Below, in pieces: positions 18,281-29,265 of a stretch of 64,000 bases of DNA. Every line of letters begins with the position of its first letter. Position 1 is the first letter of the stretch. A program made the position numbers and the translations under genes. The stretch is taken from assembly GCF_003335045.1 (NCBI RefSeq), contig NZ_QOZG01000001.1, positions 310,001 through 374,000 of the forward strand, read 5' to 3'. The notes below the pieces were generated by a model. That model made no database searches, was not told the origin of the DNA, and worked only from the letters and a program-made list of their open reading frames with translations. The stretch comes from Paramesorhizobium salinisoli (lineage in GTDB: Bacteria; Pseudomonadota; Alphaproteobacteria; Rhizobiales; Rhizobiaceae).

Positions 18281-18631
18281 TTAGCGAATAGTCGGGCATC
18301 CCGGAGCGCGCGCGAAGACCACGCTGCTGCGGAAGCCACGCCGCCAGCCATTGACGCGGACGACATTGCGGCGGACGACGACGCGGGGATTGCGGAAGCC
18401 CATGCGCATCGCCTTGCGGGCGGCCTGGTTGGCAGTGCAGGCTGGGCCCGGACGATAGCCGGGGCGATGACCCCACCGGTGATCGACCTGCACAACATTG
18501 CCCTGGACACCGGACATGACCGAAACCGCCGGCGCGATCGCTGCCGCACTGGCCGGTGCGCCGGCCGAAAATGCGGCCGCAAGGCCGATCACTGCAGGCA
18601 GGACGAGACGCTTCAGGGAGATACGTGACAT
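18281..18631 (-). CDS. Small exported basic protein, unknown function
   Basis: A 116-residue protein with a clear signal peptide (hydrophobic VLPAVIGLAAAFSAGAPASAAA, cleavage near residue 26). The mature part is basic and Arg/Gly/Val-rich, with repeated VVVRRNVVRVNGWRRGF elements and two cysteines (GPACTANQA and APGCPTIR) that may pair. The ATG at 18631 follows GGAGG at seven bases. It resembles small periplasmic Rhizobiales proteins of unknown role; no domain was recognised. Confidence 0.8.
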   Translation of the reverse strand: MSRISLKRLVLPAVIGLAAAFSAGAPASAAAIAPAVSVMSGVQGNVVQVDHRWGHRPGYRPGPACTANQAARKAMRMGFRNPRVVVRRNVVRVNGWRRGFRSSVVFARAPGCPTIR

Positions 18632-18761
18632 GGGGATTCCTCCATCATGATTGACCGGCAACCCGTTCGCCGGCTCTGTTGCATCGATAGCAGGCACAAG
18701 CTGAACGCACTGCCAACTTGCTGTTCATCTGCTATTCATCGGTGCAAATTTAAGGCGGATA

Positions 18762-19205
18762 TCAGCCTGTTCCAGTCATATGTGCGAGAAAGTCGTCGTC
18801 GCTCTTCATGTCATGGTCGAAGGCCGTGATCTTGCCGCGCACCGAGATGCCTGCTTCATGCACCGTGTTTGGATCGCCTGATACCAGCGGATGCCACCAA
18901 TAGAGGTCCTGCCCTTCCGCCACCAGCCGGTAGCCGCAGGTCCTGGGCAGCCAGTCGGATTCCTGGACGATCTCCGGCGTAAGGAAAACGCAGTCCGGCA
19001 CCTTTTTCTTGCGATCGGGATAATCGGAACATTGGCAGCTCTCCGCATCGAGCAATGTGCAGGCGACGCTCGTCCAGTAGATCTCGTCCGTATCCTCGTC
19101 CTGCAATTTGTGCAGGCAGCACCGGCCGCAGCCGTCGCAAAGGCTTTCCCATTCCTTGCGGCTGAGTTCCTCCAGCGTCTTCGTCTGCCAAAATGGTCGC
19201 GTCAT
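18762..19205 (-). CDS. YcgN/UPF0260 family cysteine-cluster protein
   Basis: A 147-residue cytoplasmic protein matching the YcgN family. The CxxC...C cluster [13 protein letters not shown] at residues 22-34 is followed by [17 protein letters not shown] and RTCGYRLV, giving enough Cys for a metal or zinc/Fe-S site of the YkgJ-type CxxCxxCC family. [10 protein letters not shown] is conserved. Its molecular role is unknown. No clear ribosome-binding site precedes the ATG at 19205. It is divergent from the OmpA-family gene, 211 bp away. Confidence 0.88.
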   Translation of the reverse strand: MTRPFWQTKTLEELSRKEWESLCDGCGRCCLHKLQDEDTDEIYWTSVACTLLDAESCQCSDYPDRKKKVPDCVFLTPEIVQESDWLPRTCGYRLVAEGQDLYWWHPLVSGDPNTVHEAGISVRGKITAFDHDMKSDDDFLAHMTGTG

Positions 19206-19416
19206 GCGGGCGGGATACAGCGGCGGGCGCGGTTCGTCCAGTCAAGATGGCGTGCAGATGAACGGATGTTTCAGCAGCGGTCCAGATTTGAACGGCAGGA
19301 AGACACCATCGTGACCTGCACCCGAGCCGGAACAAAGTGCAGTCATATTCGTTTGTCAGGCCTTGGTCTCACGAAAATAAAAACCGACCAGAAGTCACCA
19401 AGGTCCCGGAGAATAG

Positions 19417-21435
19417 ATGAAACGTTCCCTACTGCTCGCCTCTACAGCCATGCTGCCCCTGTTCATCGCCAGCCCAGCCGGTGCTCAAACGGATATGCTG
19501 GAAAGCCATATTCTTCTGGCCCAGCAGGAGGGGGAGCCGCCCGCAGCAGAGCCGCAAGTGGACGAACTCCGCAAGCAGCAGGAAGAAGAAGCTTCGCGCG
19601 CGGCGGAAGAGGCAAAACGCGCCGCTGAGAAGGAAGCCGATCAGCAGATCAAGCAACAGCGCGCGGCGGAACAGGACGCCAAGCAAAAAGCTGACGAGGC
19701 TGCGGGAGAAGCGGCCGAAACCCAGGAAAAGGTGGAGCAGAAGGCCCGCCGTCAGGCGGACCAGGAAGCTGAGAAGCAGGCCGAGGAAGCCGAGAAGCGG
19801 GCACCGGACGAAAAGGCCAAGCGCATAACTGAAGAGGCACAGCGCGAAGCTGAGGCGGCAGCGGAAAAGCAGGCCGAGGAAGCGAAAAAAGAAACGGAAG
19901 CCGAAATCAGGCAAACCGAAAAAGCCCAGGAAAAGGCCGCTGAACAGGCAAAGCGCCAAACCATGGATGCCCAGAAGGCAGCCGAAAAGGACGCGGAAAA
20001 AGCTGCCGAAAAGGCCAAGCAGCAGGCGGACGACGCGGTAAGGCAACAGGAGGAGCAGAAACAACCGGCTACGCCGACGCCCGACCCGGAAAGTGCTCCC
20101 GCTCAAGACCCCGCAAACCCCGCTCCCACCCCGGAGCAGGAGCCGTCAAAGGAATCATCGGAGCAACCCATCCCGGAACAACCCACGCCTGCGGACAAAC
20201 AGCCGGCAGCTCCCCCACCCTCCGATCAAGTCGAGCAACAGCCAGCCGTCACGCCCGAAGCTCCGTCTTCGAGCGACGCCGCACCGAACACCGAAAAGGC
20301 CGCACCCGCGCTCGACAGCGCCAAGGAAGCCACGCCGCCGGCGCCAGAAGTACCGGCGCAGGATGGCGAGCCATCGAAGCGTTCACAAGGGCGGGTCGAA
20401 GGCGAACAGGGCGGAGCCCCAGCCGTACCCGACGATACGGCCCAACCCGCCCAGCCCCCTGCCCCGCCGCCGGCAAGCGATGCCGAAGCGCAGCGGCTGG
20501 AGAATCCCATCCGCGTCGCGCCGGTCCGCGCCGAGGAAGGCCGGCGTGTCGAGCGCACGCCGCGCCTGGAACGCCGGGAGGGTGCGCAGGTCCTTCAGCA
20601 GTTCGATGATCGCACGGTCGTCGAGTTCAACAACAACATCTATGTCGAGAGCCAGGACCGGCCCCGCCTGTCGCGCGATGCACGTGAGGTCTATTACGAA
20701 GACCTGCCGCGCCGGCGCACCCGCGAAACCATCGTGCGGCCAAACGGTGCGCAGATCATCACCATCCGCAATCGCTATGGAGATGTCGTTCAGCGTTCGC
20801 GCATCACGCCCGATGGCAGGGAGGTCATATTGAGCTATTCGCCCGATGACGACCGCGAAGAGAGGGGCGACTGGCGCGATCCGGGCGACGACCTGCCACC
20901 GCTGCGCCTGGCTATCCCCGTAAACGAATATATCTTCGATGATCCGGATGCACCGGAGGATGACTATTACGAATTCCTCGCCCAGCCGCCTGTGGAACGC
21001 GTGGAGCGCACCTATTCGATCGACGAGGTAAAGCGCTCGGCACGCATCCGCGACAAGCTCCGCCGTATCGATCTCGATACCGTCACTTTCGCCTTCGGCT
21101 CGGCCGATATTGCAGAAGATCAGGTGGCCCGCCTGGAAAATGTCGCCAAGGCCATGCAGGAGGTCCTGAGCAAAAATCCGGCGGAAACCTTCCTGATAGA
21201 AGGCCACACAGATGCGGTCGGCTCCGACCGGGCCAATCTGGTTCTATCAGACCGCCGCGCCGAAGCTGTGGCCGTGGCGCTCACCAATGTCTTCGAAATT
21301 CCACCGGAGAACATGGCTACCCAAGGCTATGGCGAGCGTTACCTGAAGATCAACGTCCAGAAGCCGGAACAGCAAAACCGCCGCGTCGCCATCCGTCGCA
21401 TCACACCACTGATCGCTCCCATGGCGAGCAAATAA
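19417..21435 (+). CDS. OmpA-family protein with long coiled-coil and proline-rich region
   Basis: A 672-residue envelope protein. The signal peptide ends SPAGAQTD (about residue 24). Residues about 40-215 are almost entirely Ala/Glu/Lys/Gln in heptad-like order, predicting a long coiled coil or helical rod. Residues about 215-355 are Pro/Ala/Glu-rich. A middle region follows (EFNNNIYVESQDRPR, RRRTRETIVRPNG). The C-terminal OmpA peptidoglycan-binding domain (about 553-667) has FGSADI, IEGHTDAVGSDRAN and LSDRRAEAV. It probably anchors to peptidoglycan. No N-terminal beta-barrel is evident, so it is not a classical OmpA porin. The start has GGAG six bases upstream. Confidence 0.87.
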   Translation: MKRSLLLASTAMLPLFIASPAGAQTDMLESHILLAQQEGEPPAAEPQVDELRKQQEEEASRAAEEAKRAAEKEADQQIKQQRAAEQDAKQKADEAAGEAAETQEKVEQKARRQADQEAEKQAEEAEKRAPDEKAKRITEEAQREAEAAAEKQAEEAKKETEAEIRQTEKAQEKAAEQAKRQTMDAQKAAEKDAEKAAEKAKQQADDAVRQQEEQKQPATPTPDPESAPAQDPANPAPTPEQEPSKESSEQPIPEQPTPADKQPAAPPPSDQVEQQPAVTPEAPSSSDAAPNTEKAAPALDSAKEATPPAPEVPAQDGEPSKRSQGRVEGEQGGAPAVPDDTAQPAQPPAPPPASDAEAQRLENPIRVAPVRAEEGRRVERTPRLERREGAQVLQQFDDRTVVEFNNNIYVESQDRPRLSRDAREVYYEDLPRRRTRETIVRPNGAQIITIRNRYGDVVQRSRITPDGREVILSYSPDDDREERGDWRDPGDDLPPLRLAIPVNEYIFDDPDAPEDDYYEFLAQPPVERVERTYSIDEVKRSARIRDKLRRIDLDTVTFAFGSADIAEDQVARLENVAKAMQEVLSKNPAETFLIEGHTDAVGSDRANLVLSDRRAEAVAVALTNVFEIPPENMATQGYGERYLKINVQKPEQQNRRVAIRRITPLIAPMASK

Positions 21436-21480
21436 CGCCTGCCCCAGTAGCGCCGGCGGAGAAATCTGCCGGCGCAGAAG

Positions 21481-21517
21481 CACCGCTCGGGAATGAATTC
21501 CGGGCGGTTTGTTTTTC
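21481..21517 (+). terminator. Terminator after the OmpA-family gene
   Basis: Stem ACCGCTCGGGAA/TTCCGGGCGGT with a short loop is followed by TTGTTTTTC. A second GC-rich hairpin (21451-21476, GCGCCGGCGG type) precedes it. Confidence 0.8.
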
Positions 21518-21585
21518 TATCGAGGAAGTCGATTAATTCTGCGGCGTGATTTCACTGTGTGAAGGCTTCCACCTGAAAGCCATTC

Positions 21586-21882
21586 CTAGTCAAACATCCG
21601 TTCGCCTTGTTCGTCGACGATCTGGCGTCCCTTGGAGAGTGATATGTTGACAGCATCGTCGAGGCTGGCGAACTTATCCGCGCGGATGAACTTATGTTCC
21701 TTCGTCACGCCGTTCACCTCCTTGGAGATGATGCCGCAGGTCTGGTACTGCCCACCCTCATTGTAGGGCGTGGCCCGGATGCGGAAGCCATTGTGCTCGA
21801 TTTCCTTGACCGCAGCAGCTTCCCCCGCTCCCTCACGGGCTTCACCGCCACCACCGCCGAAAAGGCGCTTCAGAAAGGACAT
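21586..21882 (-). CDS. HlyU-family small protein
   Basis: A 98-residue protein matching the HlyU family (PF10115). The N-terminus MSFLKRLFGGGGGE is followed by EHNGFRIRATPYNEGGQYQTCG and HKFIRADKFASLDDAV, both typical. HlyU in Vibrio is a transcriptional activator of haemolysin, but that is a different ArsR-fold protein; the small Rhizobiales HlyU-family proteins have no shown DNA-binding role. The ATG at 21882 is used with GAGG five bases upstream. Single gene between the OmpA terminator and the rpoD terminator. Confidence 0.82.
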   Translation of the reverse strand: MSFLKRLFGGGGGEAREGAGEAAAVKEIEHNGFRIRATPYNEGGQYQTCGIISKEVNGVTKEHKFIRADKFASLDDAVNISLSKGRQIVDEQGERMFD

Positions 21883-22000
21883 ACCCACCTCGCTTTCGAT
21901 TTCACGGGCAAACTAGCGGGTTCGAAAGGCGCTGTCGAGACGATCGGCACCGGTCATCGTGGCCAAACCTCCCACCAACCATATCAACGCACGAAAACGC

Positions 22001-22028
22001 AAAAAGGGCGGCACGAGCCGCCCTTTTT
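22001..22028 (-). terminator. Terminator of rpoD
   Basis: AAAAAGGGCGGC-ACGA-GCCGCCCTTTTT, a near-perfect hairpin about 19 bases past the rpoD stop. It is T-rich on both strands. Confidence 0.9.
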
Positions 22029-22046
22029 ATGATTTCCAAAAAACGA

Positions 22047-24068
<2,022 letters not shown>

Positions 24069-24411
24069 ATATTCATCTCCAGGCGACCCGGTCGCTTTTC
24101 TATAGGGGCAAAGAGTGCGGACGGCTTCGCCAGTTGGGGGCTTCGCACATCGTCATGACATCAGCGATTAGCTGTTTCCTGTTAATGACCGATTAACCCT
24201 GTTTTCGGCATCGCAGGTTTTGCATATTCAGGCGGCCATACCGCCCATTTCAGACAACATCGCGGGAAAATTTGCTGAGCTATTGCCAGTTTTCCGTTTT
24301 CACCCAATGATTAAAACGTTCTGATTCCGTCATTTTGGCCGCTCGTCAAGAGCGAGTCATCTGATTCGGCCTAAAAAAGCGAATCATTTTGTGCATTCTC
24401 ATTCCAGCGAA
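24069..24411. other. dnaG-rpoD intergenic region with CGAATCA repeats
   Basis: A 343-bp gap containing inverted and direct copies of CTGATTCG/CGAATCA(G) at 24361-24368, 24380-24386 and 24408-24415 (overlapping the dnaG stop). No ORF is supported. It is probably the rpoD promoter region; the exact promoter is not assigned. Confidence 0.5.
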
Positions 24412-26406
24412 TCAGAAACCGCCCGCCGGTCGTCCGGATGGAATCCCGAATCCCTCGATCAATGCTTCAATTGCCTCCGCTTTGCGGATTTCATTCTGGA
24501 TATCGATAAGACGGCCGAAAACTTCGCCCGTTTCATCGTCCATAAGCGCGGCTTCCACCGCTCTGAGCTCCTTATGTAGAGTTCTTGCGCGTTGATGCAA
24601 GTGAACCGCCTGCCGCAATGCTTCGCGCGCGTCCTCTTCCGCTGCTCGTTCCGTCGCCGTCCAGACGCGGGCGCGCCGCACGATAACTTCCAGCGTCTCG
24701 ATCGTTTCGCCATGGCCTGCGGCGCGCAACGCCTGGCGCATCTCCAGCCCGTCCTGCAGATGTGCCGCCGCCATCGCGTCCAGCATCGCCAAATGCAGCC
24801 GGCGCAACTGCGGATGTTCGAGGTCGAGCGCCGCCATCGCCTCGAAATCCTCATCGATCAGCCGGGGATGGTTGATGAGGATCAACAGGATCGCCGTTTC
24901 GCGCAAGGGCGGCATTGATGTGGAGGAAGCGCTTTTGACCAGTGATGAGCGGGCGAGGCTTTCGGAGACGGCGAGACGACCCGGAGCGCCGCCCCGACTC
25001 CGCTGACCATATCCGCCCTGCCCGTATCCGCCCTGACCATACCCGTTCTGGCCAAAACCGTTCCGGTTGTTGCCCCTCGGATTGTCGTTCTGATTGCCTC
25101 GGCGCGCCTGCCCGAAGAACTGCTGCGCCCGGTCGCGCATCTCCTGTGCATAATGCCGCCGCACATTTTCGTCGCCGATGCGCGCCGTTATCTCGCGCAG
25201 CCGCGCTTCAAGTTCCGCGCGCCGCTCCGGCGTATCGAACACGCCGCCCGACGCTTCGCGCGTCCACAGCATGTCGGCGAGCGGCCGCGCATCCCTGAGC
25301 ACGGCATGGAACGCCTGCGGCCCATCCGCCTTGACCAGATCGTCCGGATCCTTGCCCTCGGGCAAAAGCGCGAAGCGCAGCGACTTGCCCGGCTTGAGCG
25401 CCGGCAGCCCGAGATCGACAGCGCGATGGGCCGCGCGGATACCCGCCTGGTCGCCATCGAAACAGAGCACCGGTTCCGGGCTCATCCGCCATAGGAGTTC
25501 CAGCTGATCCTCGGTCAGCGCCGTCCCCATTGGCGCCACCACCTGCGCGAAACCCGCCTGAGCCAGCGCGATGACATCCATATAGCCTTCCACGGCAATG
25601 ACCGCCTTGGCCGGCTCGCCGCCCTGCGGCTGGCAGGCCTTGCGAGCGCGCAGCGCATTGTAAAGCATCCGCCCCTTGTGGAAGAGCTCCGTCTCCGGTG
25701 AGTTCAGATATTTGGCAGGCGCATCCGGGGAAAGCGCGCGTCCGCCGAACGCGACGACCCGCCCGCGCGTATCCTCGATCGGAAACATGATGCGGTCGCG
25801 GAAGCGGTCATAGGAAACGGCGATGCCCTCGCCCGAATAGACCAGCCCGCACGCCTCGATCTGCTCGCGCGTCGCGCCCTTGCTCGCCAGATGTTCCTTG
25901 AGCGCATTGCGACTTTCCGGTGCGTAGCCGAGGCGGAACGCCTGCTGCGTCGCCGCGGACAGGCCCCGATCGCGCAGATAGGCACGCGCCTTCGCGCCCG
26001 CTGCGGATTGCAATTGCTGCTCGAAAAAGCGCGCCGCCATATCCATTACGTCGTGCAGCGTGGCTCGCTCGGCCTCGCGCTTTTCCGATTCTGCATCCCG
26101 CGCCGGCATCGGCACTCCGGCCATATCAGCGACGCGCTGCACCGCCTCGGGGAAATTCAGCCCTTCCAGATCAGTCAGGAACTTGAAATGATCGCCCGTC
26201 ACGCCGCAGCCGAAGCAATGATAGCGCCCCTTGCGGTCCTCGCAATGGAAGCTTGGCGTCTTTTCACCATGGAATGGGCAACAGGCCCAAAAATCGCCCT
26301 TGGCGGCATTGGTCTTCTTGCGGTCGAACGAAACCCGCATCCCGATCAGCGTCGAGATCGGCACGCGGTCTCGTATCTCATCGAGAAAGGAAGGCGGAAA
26401 ACGCAT
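24412..26406 (-). CDS. dnaG: DNA primase DnaG
   Basis: A 664-residue primase. The CHC2 zinc finger is near residue 40 (CCPFHGEKTPSFHC, then YHCFGCG). The Toprim/primase core has AVIAVEGYMDVIALAQAG and LCFDGDQAG (acidic catalytic residues). The C-terminal DnaB-interacting region follows an unusual Gly/Asn/Gln/Tyr-rich linker (about residues 435-472) with repeated YGQGG units. It makes RNA primers at the replication fork. The start MRFPPSFLDEIR at 26406 is the conserved N-terminus; the ribosome-binding site is weak and a GTG two codons upstream is possible. It is followed by rpoD. Confidence 0.96.
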   Translation of the reverse strand: MRFPPSFLDEIRDRVPISTLIGMRVSFDRKKTNAAKGDFWACCPFHGEKTPSFHCEDRKGRYHCFGCGVTGDHFKFLTDLEGLNFPEAVQRVADMAGVPMPARDAESEKREAERATLHDVMDMAARFFEQQLQSAAGAKARAYLRDRGLSAATQQAFRLGYAPESRNALKEHLASKGATREQIEACGLVYSGEGIAVSYDRFRDRIMFPIEDTRGRVVAFGGRALSPDAPAKYLNSPETELFHKGRMLYNALRARKACQPQGGEPAKAVIAVEGYMDVIALAQAGFAQVVAPMGTALTEDQLELLWRMSPEPVLCFDGDQAGIRAAHRAVDLGLPALKPGKSLRFALLPEGKDPDDLVKADGPQAFHAVLRDARPLADMLWTREASGGVFDTPERRAELEARLREITARIGDENVRRHYAQEMRDRAQQFFGQARRGNQNDNPRGNNRNGFGQNGYGQGGYGQGGYGQRSRGGAPGRLAVSESLARSSLVKSASSTSMPPLRETAILLILINHPRLIDEDFEAMAALDLEHPQLRRLHLAMLDAMAAAHLQDGLEMRQALRAAGHGETIETLEVIVRRARVWTATERAAEEDAREALRQAVHLHQRARTLHKELRAVEAALMDDETGEVFGRLIDIQNEIRKAEAIEALIEGFGIPSGRPAGGF

Positions 26407-26621
26407 TTGCACAACGCTCGGGGGGTTCAAATTGGTTTTGGAAAGCCTGATGGCCTCAAGACCATCTGTTACCATACGCCACAACTGTACCGCTCGCCAA
26501 ACGGTGAGTTCGGTTTATCCCCACGCGAATATACGAATCATCATCTGCACGGCTCCCCGCCAATAAAGCGGCCACCTTCTCTCAGGCCCCGTCACCTGGG
26601 CGTTATAAACAGACCATCCAA

Positions 26622-26639
26622 TTGTCATAAAATTGTCAC
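26622..26639 (+). promoter_or_regulatory. Pho box upstream of the Na/Pi cotransporter gene
   Basis: TTGTCAT-AAAA-TTGTCAC gives two 7-bp direct repeats at 11-bp spacing, matching the PhoB consensus CTGTCAT-N4-CTGTCAT at 13 of 14 positions if C/T at position 1 and T/C at the end are allowed. A TAAT-type -10 candidate lies in AGGGAATAATGCC-like sequence near 26661. It predicts phosphate-starvation control of the gene starting at 26805. Confidence 0.75.
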
Positions 26640-26804
26640 ACTACCTGCACGAACGCACGGGAATAATGCCAGGATACCTATTTTTAAGCAAAAAACTGTT
26701 TAGCCGGAACATATTTTTTTCTGTTAAGTTACACTTGCTTGAACGATGCCTTCGGTCAGTCCATCGCATTGGTTCGGCGCGCTGTCCCGAAAGGACGTGA
26801 TCTC

Positions 26805-28475
26805 GTGAACGGTTCTGTTGTCTTGCTGCATCTGGCTGGAGCGGTCGCCCTTCTCTTGTGGGCGACGCGCATGGTGCGCACGGGCGTCGAAAGAACCTAT
26901 GGCGACCAGCTGCGCCAGCGCCTGCGTGGCGTGATAAAGCGTCCGATCCTGGCAATCGGCTTCGGCACGGCGCTTGCCATTGCCCTGCAGAGCTCCACGG
27001 CGGTCACCCTTCTCGTCGGCTCCTTCGTGGGCTCCGGTTTCGTCAGCGGCATCGCCGGGCTTATGGCCGTGCGCGGCGCTGAGGTCGGCTCAGCCCTTGT
27101 CGTCAAGATCCTCAGCTATGACCTGACCATTCTCGTGCCGATCTGCATTCTCGCCGGCACCGCCATTTTCATGACCACCGAGCGGCGCGACTGGCGTCAG
27201 AACGGTCGGATACTGGTCGGTGTCGGCCTCCTCATCCTGTCGCTTGAAATGACCGGGCAGGCAACCGAACCGCTGCGCCATAGCCAACTCCTGCCGATCA
27301 TCGTCGATTATCTCTCGGGCGACCCGATCACTGCCTATCTGCTGGCTGCGCTCATCACCTGGCTGTTCCATTCCAGCATCGCCGGCGTCATCCTTCTCAC
27401 CACTTTCGCTTCGCGCGGCCTGATTCACCCGGAACTCGGCCTCGTCATGGTGCTCGGCGTCAATCTCGGCTCCTCGATCATCGCCCCGATCCTGACCCGC
27501 AACGCCCCCCCCGAAACCCGCGTCGTGCCGCTCGGCAATCTCCTGATGCGGGGCGCGGGCTCGCTTATCGTCCTGGTGCTGTTCCTTACCTTCCATCCCC
27601 CGCTGGGCCTGCTTGGCAGCGATCCGGTCAATCAGATCGTCAACGCCCACATCCTGTTCAACATCATCATCCTGCTTGCCGGCATCCCGCTTTCTGGAAT
27701 GGTGCTGCGCGCTACAGAAGGATTGGTGAATCTCAACAAGCCCAAGGCCCAGCCGCAGCCGATGGCGGCGGAAGAATTGAGCGCCCTTGATCCGAGCGTT
27801 CTCGACACACCGTCGCAGGCGCTTGCCAACGCGACCCGCGAAGTGGTGCGCGTCTGCGAGACCGTGGAGATCATGCTGCAACGGGTCATGGATCTCTATG
27901 AAAACCCCGATCCGGCGCGCATCAAGGAACTGGCGGCGCTCGACGACCGCGTCGACCGGCGTCATGCAGCCATCAAGCTCTACCTCGCCAAGCTCGCCAC
28001 CGGGGAGCTTTCCGACTATGAGGCTCTACGCACGCAGGAACTGCTTGGCGCATGCGTCAAGCTGGAGCAGGTCGGCGACATCATCGTGCGCAACATGCTT
28101 GCCCATGTGCAGAAAAAGATGGATCGCAAGCTGGAGTTTACCGAGGAAGGCTGGCGCGAGCTGTCCCAGTTCCACGCCTTCGTCCTGGCCAACGCGCATC
28201 TTGCCTTCAACGTTCTCGTCTCGCGTGACGGCCACACCGCCCGCCAACTGGTGCAGGAGAAGGATCGGCTGCGCGACATGGAGAAGGATACCAGCCAACG
28301 CCATTTCTCGCGCCTGCGCGAGGGAGCGACGCGCAGCCTGGAGACAAGCACCATCCACCTCGACACCATCCGCGATCTCAAGCAGATCAATTCCCTCCTC
28401 GCATCGATGGCCTATCCGGTTTTGGAGGAACAGGGCCTGCTCAGGGACACAAGGCTGAAAGTGGCGCAGAGCTGA
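26805..28475 (+). CDS. Na+/phosphate cotransporter family protein with PhoU-like C-terminus
   Basis: A 556-residue protein of the Na/Pi_cotrans (NptA/YjbB) family. The N-terminal half has about 8-9 helices, with the two inverted family signatures ALAIALQSSTAVTLLVGSF and WLFHSSIAGVILLTTFAS (the QSS motif is in the first). The C-terminal third (about 340-540) is soluble, helical and PhoU-like. It moves phosphate across the inner membrane with Na+. The GTG at 26805 is preferred because AAGGA lies nine bases upstream; the longer frame starts at a TTG (26739) without support. A Pho box lies about 170 bp upstream. Confidence 0.85.
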   Translation: MNGSVVLLHLAGAVALLLWATRMVRTGVERTYGDQLRQRLRGVIKRPILAIGFGTALAIALQSSTAVTLLVGSFVGSGFVSGIAGLMAVRGAEVGSALVVKILSYDLTILVPICILAGTAIFMTTERRDWRQNGRILVGVGLLILSLEMTGQATEPLRHSQLLPIIVDYLSGDPITAYLLAALITWLFHSSIAGVILLTTFASRGLIHPELGLVMVLGVNLGSSIIAPILTRNAPPETRVVPLGNLLMRGAGSLIVLVLFLTFHPPLGLLGSDPVNQIVNAHILFNIIILLAGIPLSGMVLRATEGLVNLNKPKAQPQPMAAEELSALDPSVLDTPSQALANATREVVRVCETVEIMLQRVMDLYENPDPARIKELAALDDRVDRRHAAIKLYLAKLATGELSDYEALRTQELLGACVKLEQVGDIIVRNMLAHVQKKMDRKLEFTEEGWRELSQFHAFVLANAHLAFNVLVSRDGHTARQLVQEKDRLRDMEKDTSQRHFSRLREGATRSLETSTIHLDTIRDLKQINSLLASMAYPVLEEQGLLRDTRLKVAQS

Positions 28476-28510
28476 GGCGGATGCGCCTTCACATGGAAAC
28501 AGGCGTTATA

Positions 28511-28671
28511 CCTCTCCCTCTGCCCGGTCGGGCATCTCCCCCACAAGGATGGAGATTGGCTGACATGGATCTTACCCTCACTCTTCAACATCTATGATTG
28601 GTGGTGAACGTTGATGAAGGCGTAATCTCCACCCTTGTGGGGGAGATGCGCGGCAGGGCAGAGGGGGGTGT
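28511..28671. repeat. Palindromic (MITE-like) intergenic element
   Basis: Two imperfect inverted arms of about 48 bp (28511-28558 and 28624-28671) surround a 65-bp centre. The arms share CTCTGCCC, GCATCTCCCCCACAAGG and GGAGATT. Such sequences, often CATCTCCCCCACAAGG, resemble dispersed palindromic elements of Rhizobiales/Brucellaceae. Only one copy is in the window. It lies between the ends of the Na/Pi gene and yqeY (convergent). Confidence 0.7.
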
Positions 28672-28761
28672 CGAGAAGCGCCAACCTGCGCGACCCCTTC
28701 AAACAAAAACGGCGGCTCGTTTCCAGGCCGCCGTCGAATCTCCGTTCAGTCCCAAGGCAGC

Positions 28762-29214
28762 CTACTGCAGCAGTCCCTTGACGATGCCGCTCGCCTTGCT
28801 GAAATCCATCTTGCCGGGGAAGCGTTCCTTCAGCGCGTTCATGCACTTGCCCATGTCACGCAGGCCACCGGCGCCGACTTCCTCGACGACATGGGCGCAG
28901 GCCTTCTTCACGTCGGCCTCGCAGAGCTGCTGCGGCAGGAATCCGCGAATGACCTCGATCTCGGCGCGTTCGCCTTCGGCCAGTTCAAGACGGCTGCCTT
29001 CCTCGTATATCTTCGCTGATTCCTCGCGCTGCTTGATCATTTTGCAAAGGATCGCGCTCAATTCGTCATCCGAAACCGGGTCTTTGCCGGCCGTGCGATT
29101 GGCGATGTCGCGGTCCTTCAACGCCGCAAGGATAAGACGGAGCGTCGAAACGCGGCGTTTGTCCTGTGCCTTGACGGCGGTGTTGAGTGCCTGGGCGATC
29201 TGGTCGCGCAACAT
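28762..29214 (-). CDS. GatB/YqeY domain protein
   Basis: A 150-residue protein of the YqeY/GatB-like family. Helical motifs LRDQIAQALNTAVKAQDKRR and RLILAALKDRDIA, and EVIRGFLPQQLCEADV ahead of DMGKCMNALKERFPGKMD, are conserved. The fold equals the C-terminal tRNA-binding tail of the GatB amidotransferase subunit; YqeY proteins are free-standing and of uncertain role, perhaps in tRNA handling. It is transcribed divergently from carA with 283 bp between starts. Confidence 0.88.
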   Translation of the reverse strand: MLRDQIAQALNTAVKAQDKRRVSTLRLILAALKDRDIANRTAGKDPVSDDELSAILCKMIKQREESAKIYEEGSRLELAEGERAEIEVIRGFLPQQLCEADVKKACAHVVEEVGAGGLRDMGKCMNALKERFPGKMDFSKASGIVKGLLQ

Positions 29215-29265
29215 GGCGGTATCTCCTGATTTGGTATCCGATTTTAACGCTTCGTGAACGCGAAA

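Noticed and set aside
19429-20106. Leu/Phe-rich minus-strand open frame opposite the OmpA coiled-coil region
   Set aside because: It is the antisense shadow of the Ala/Glu/Lys-rich repeats, with no gene-like start or family.
26739-26804. TTG start for the Na/Pi transporter
   Set aside because: No ribosome-binding site and a non-conserved N-terminus; the GTG at 26805 has AAGGA upstream.
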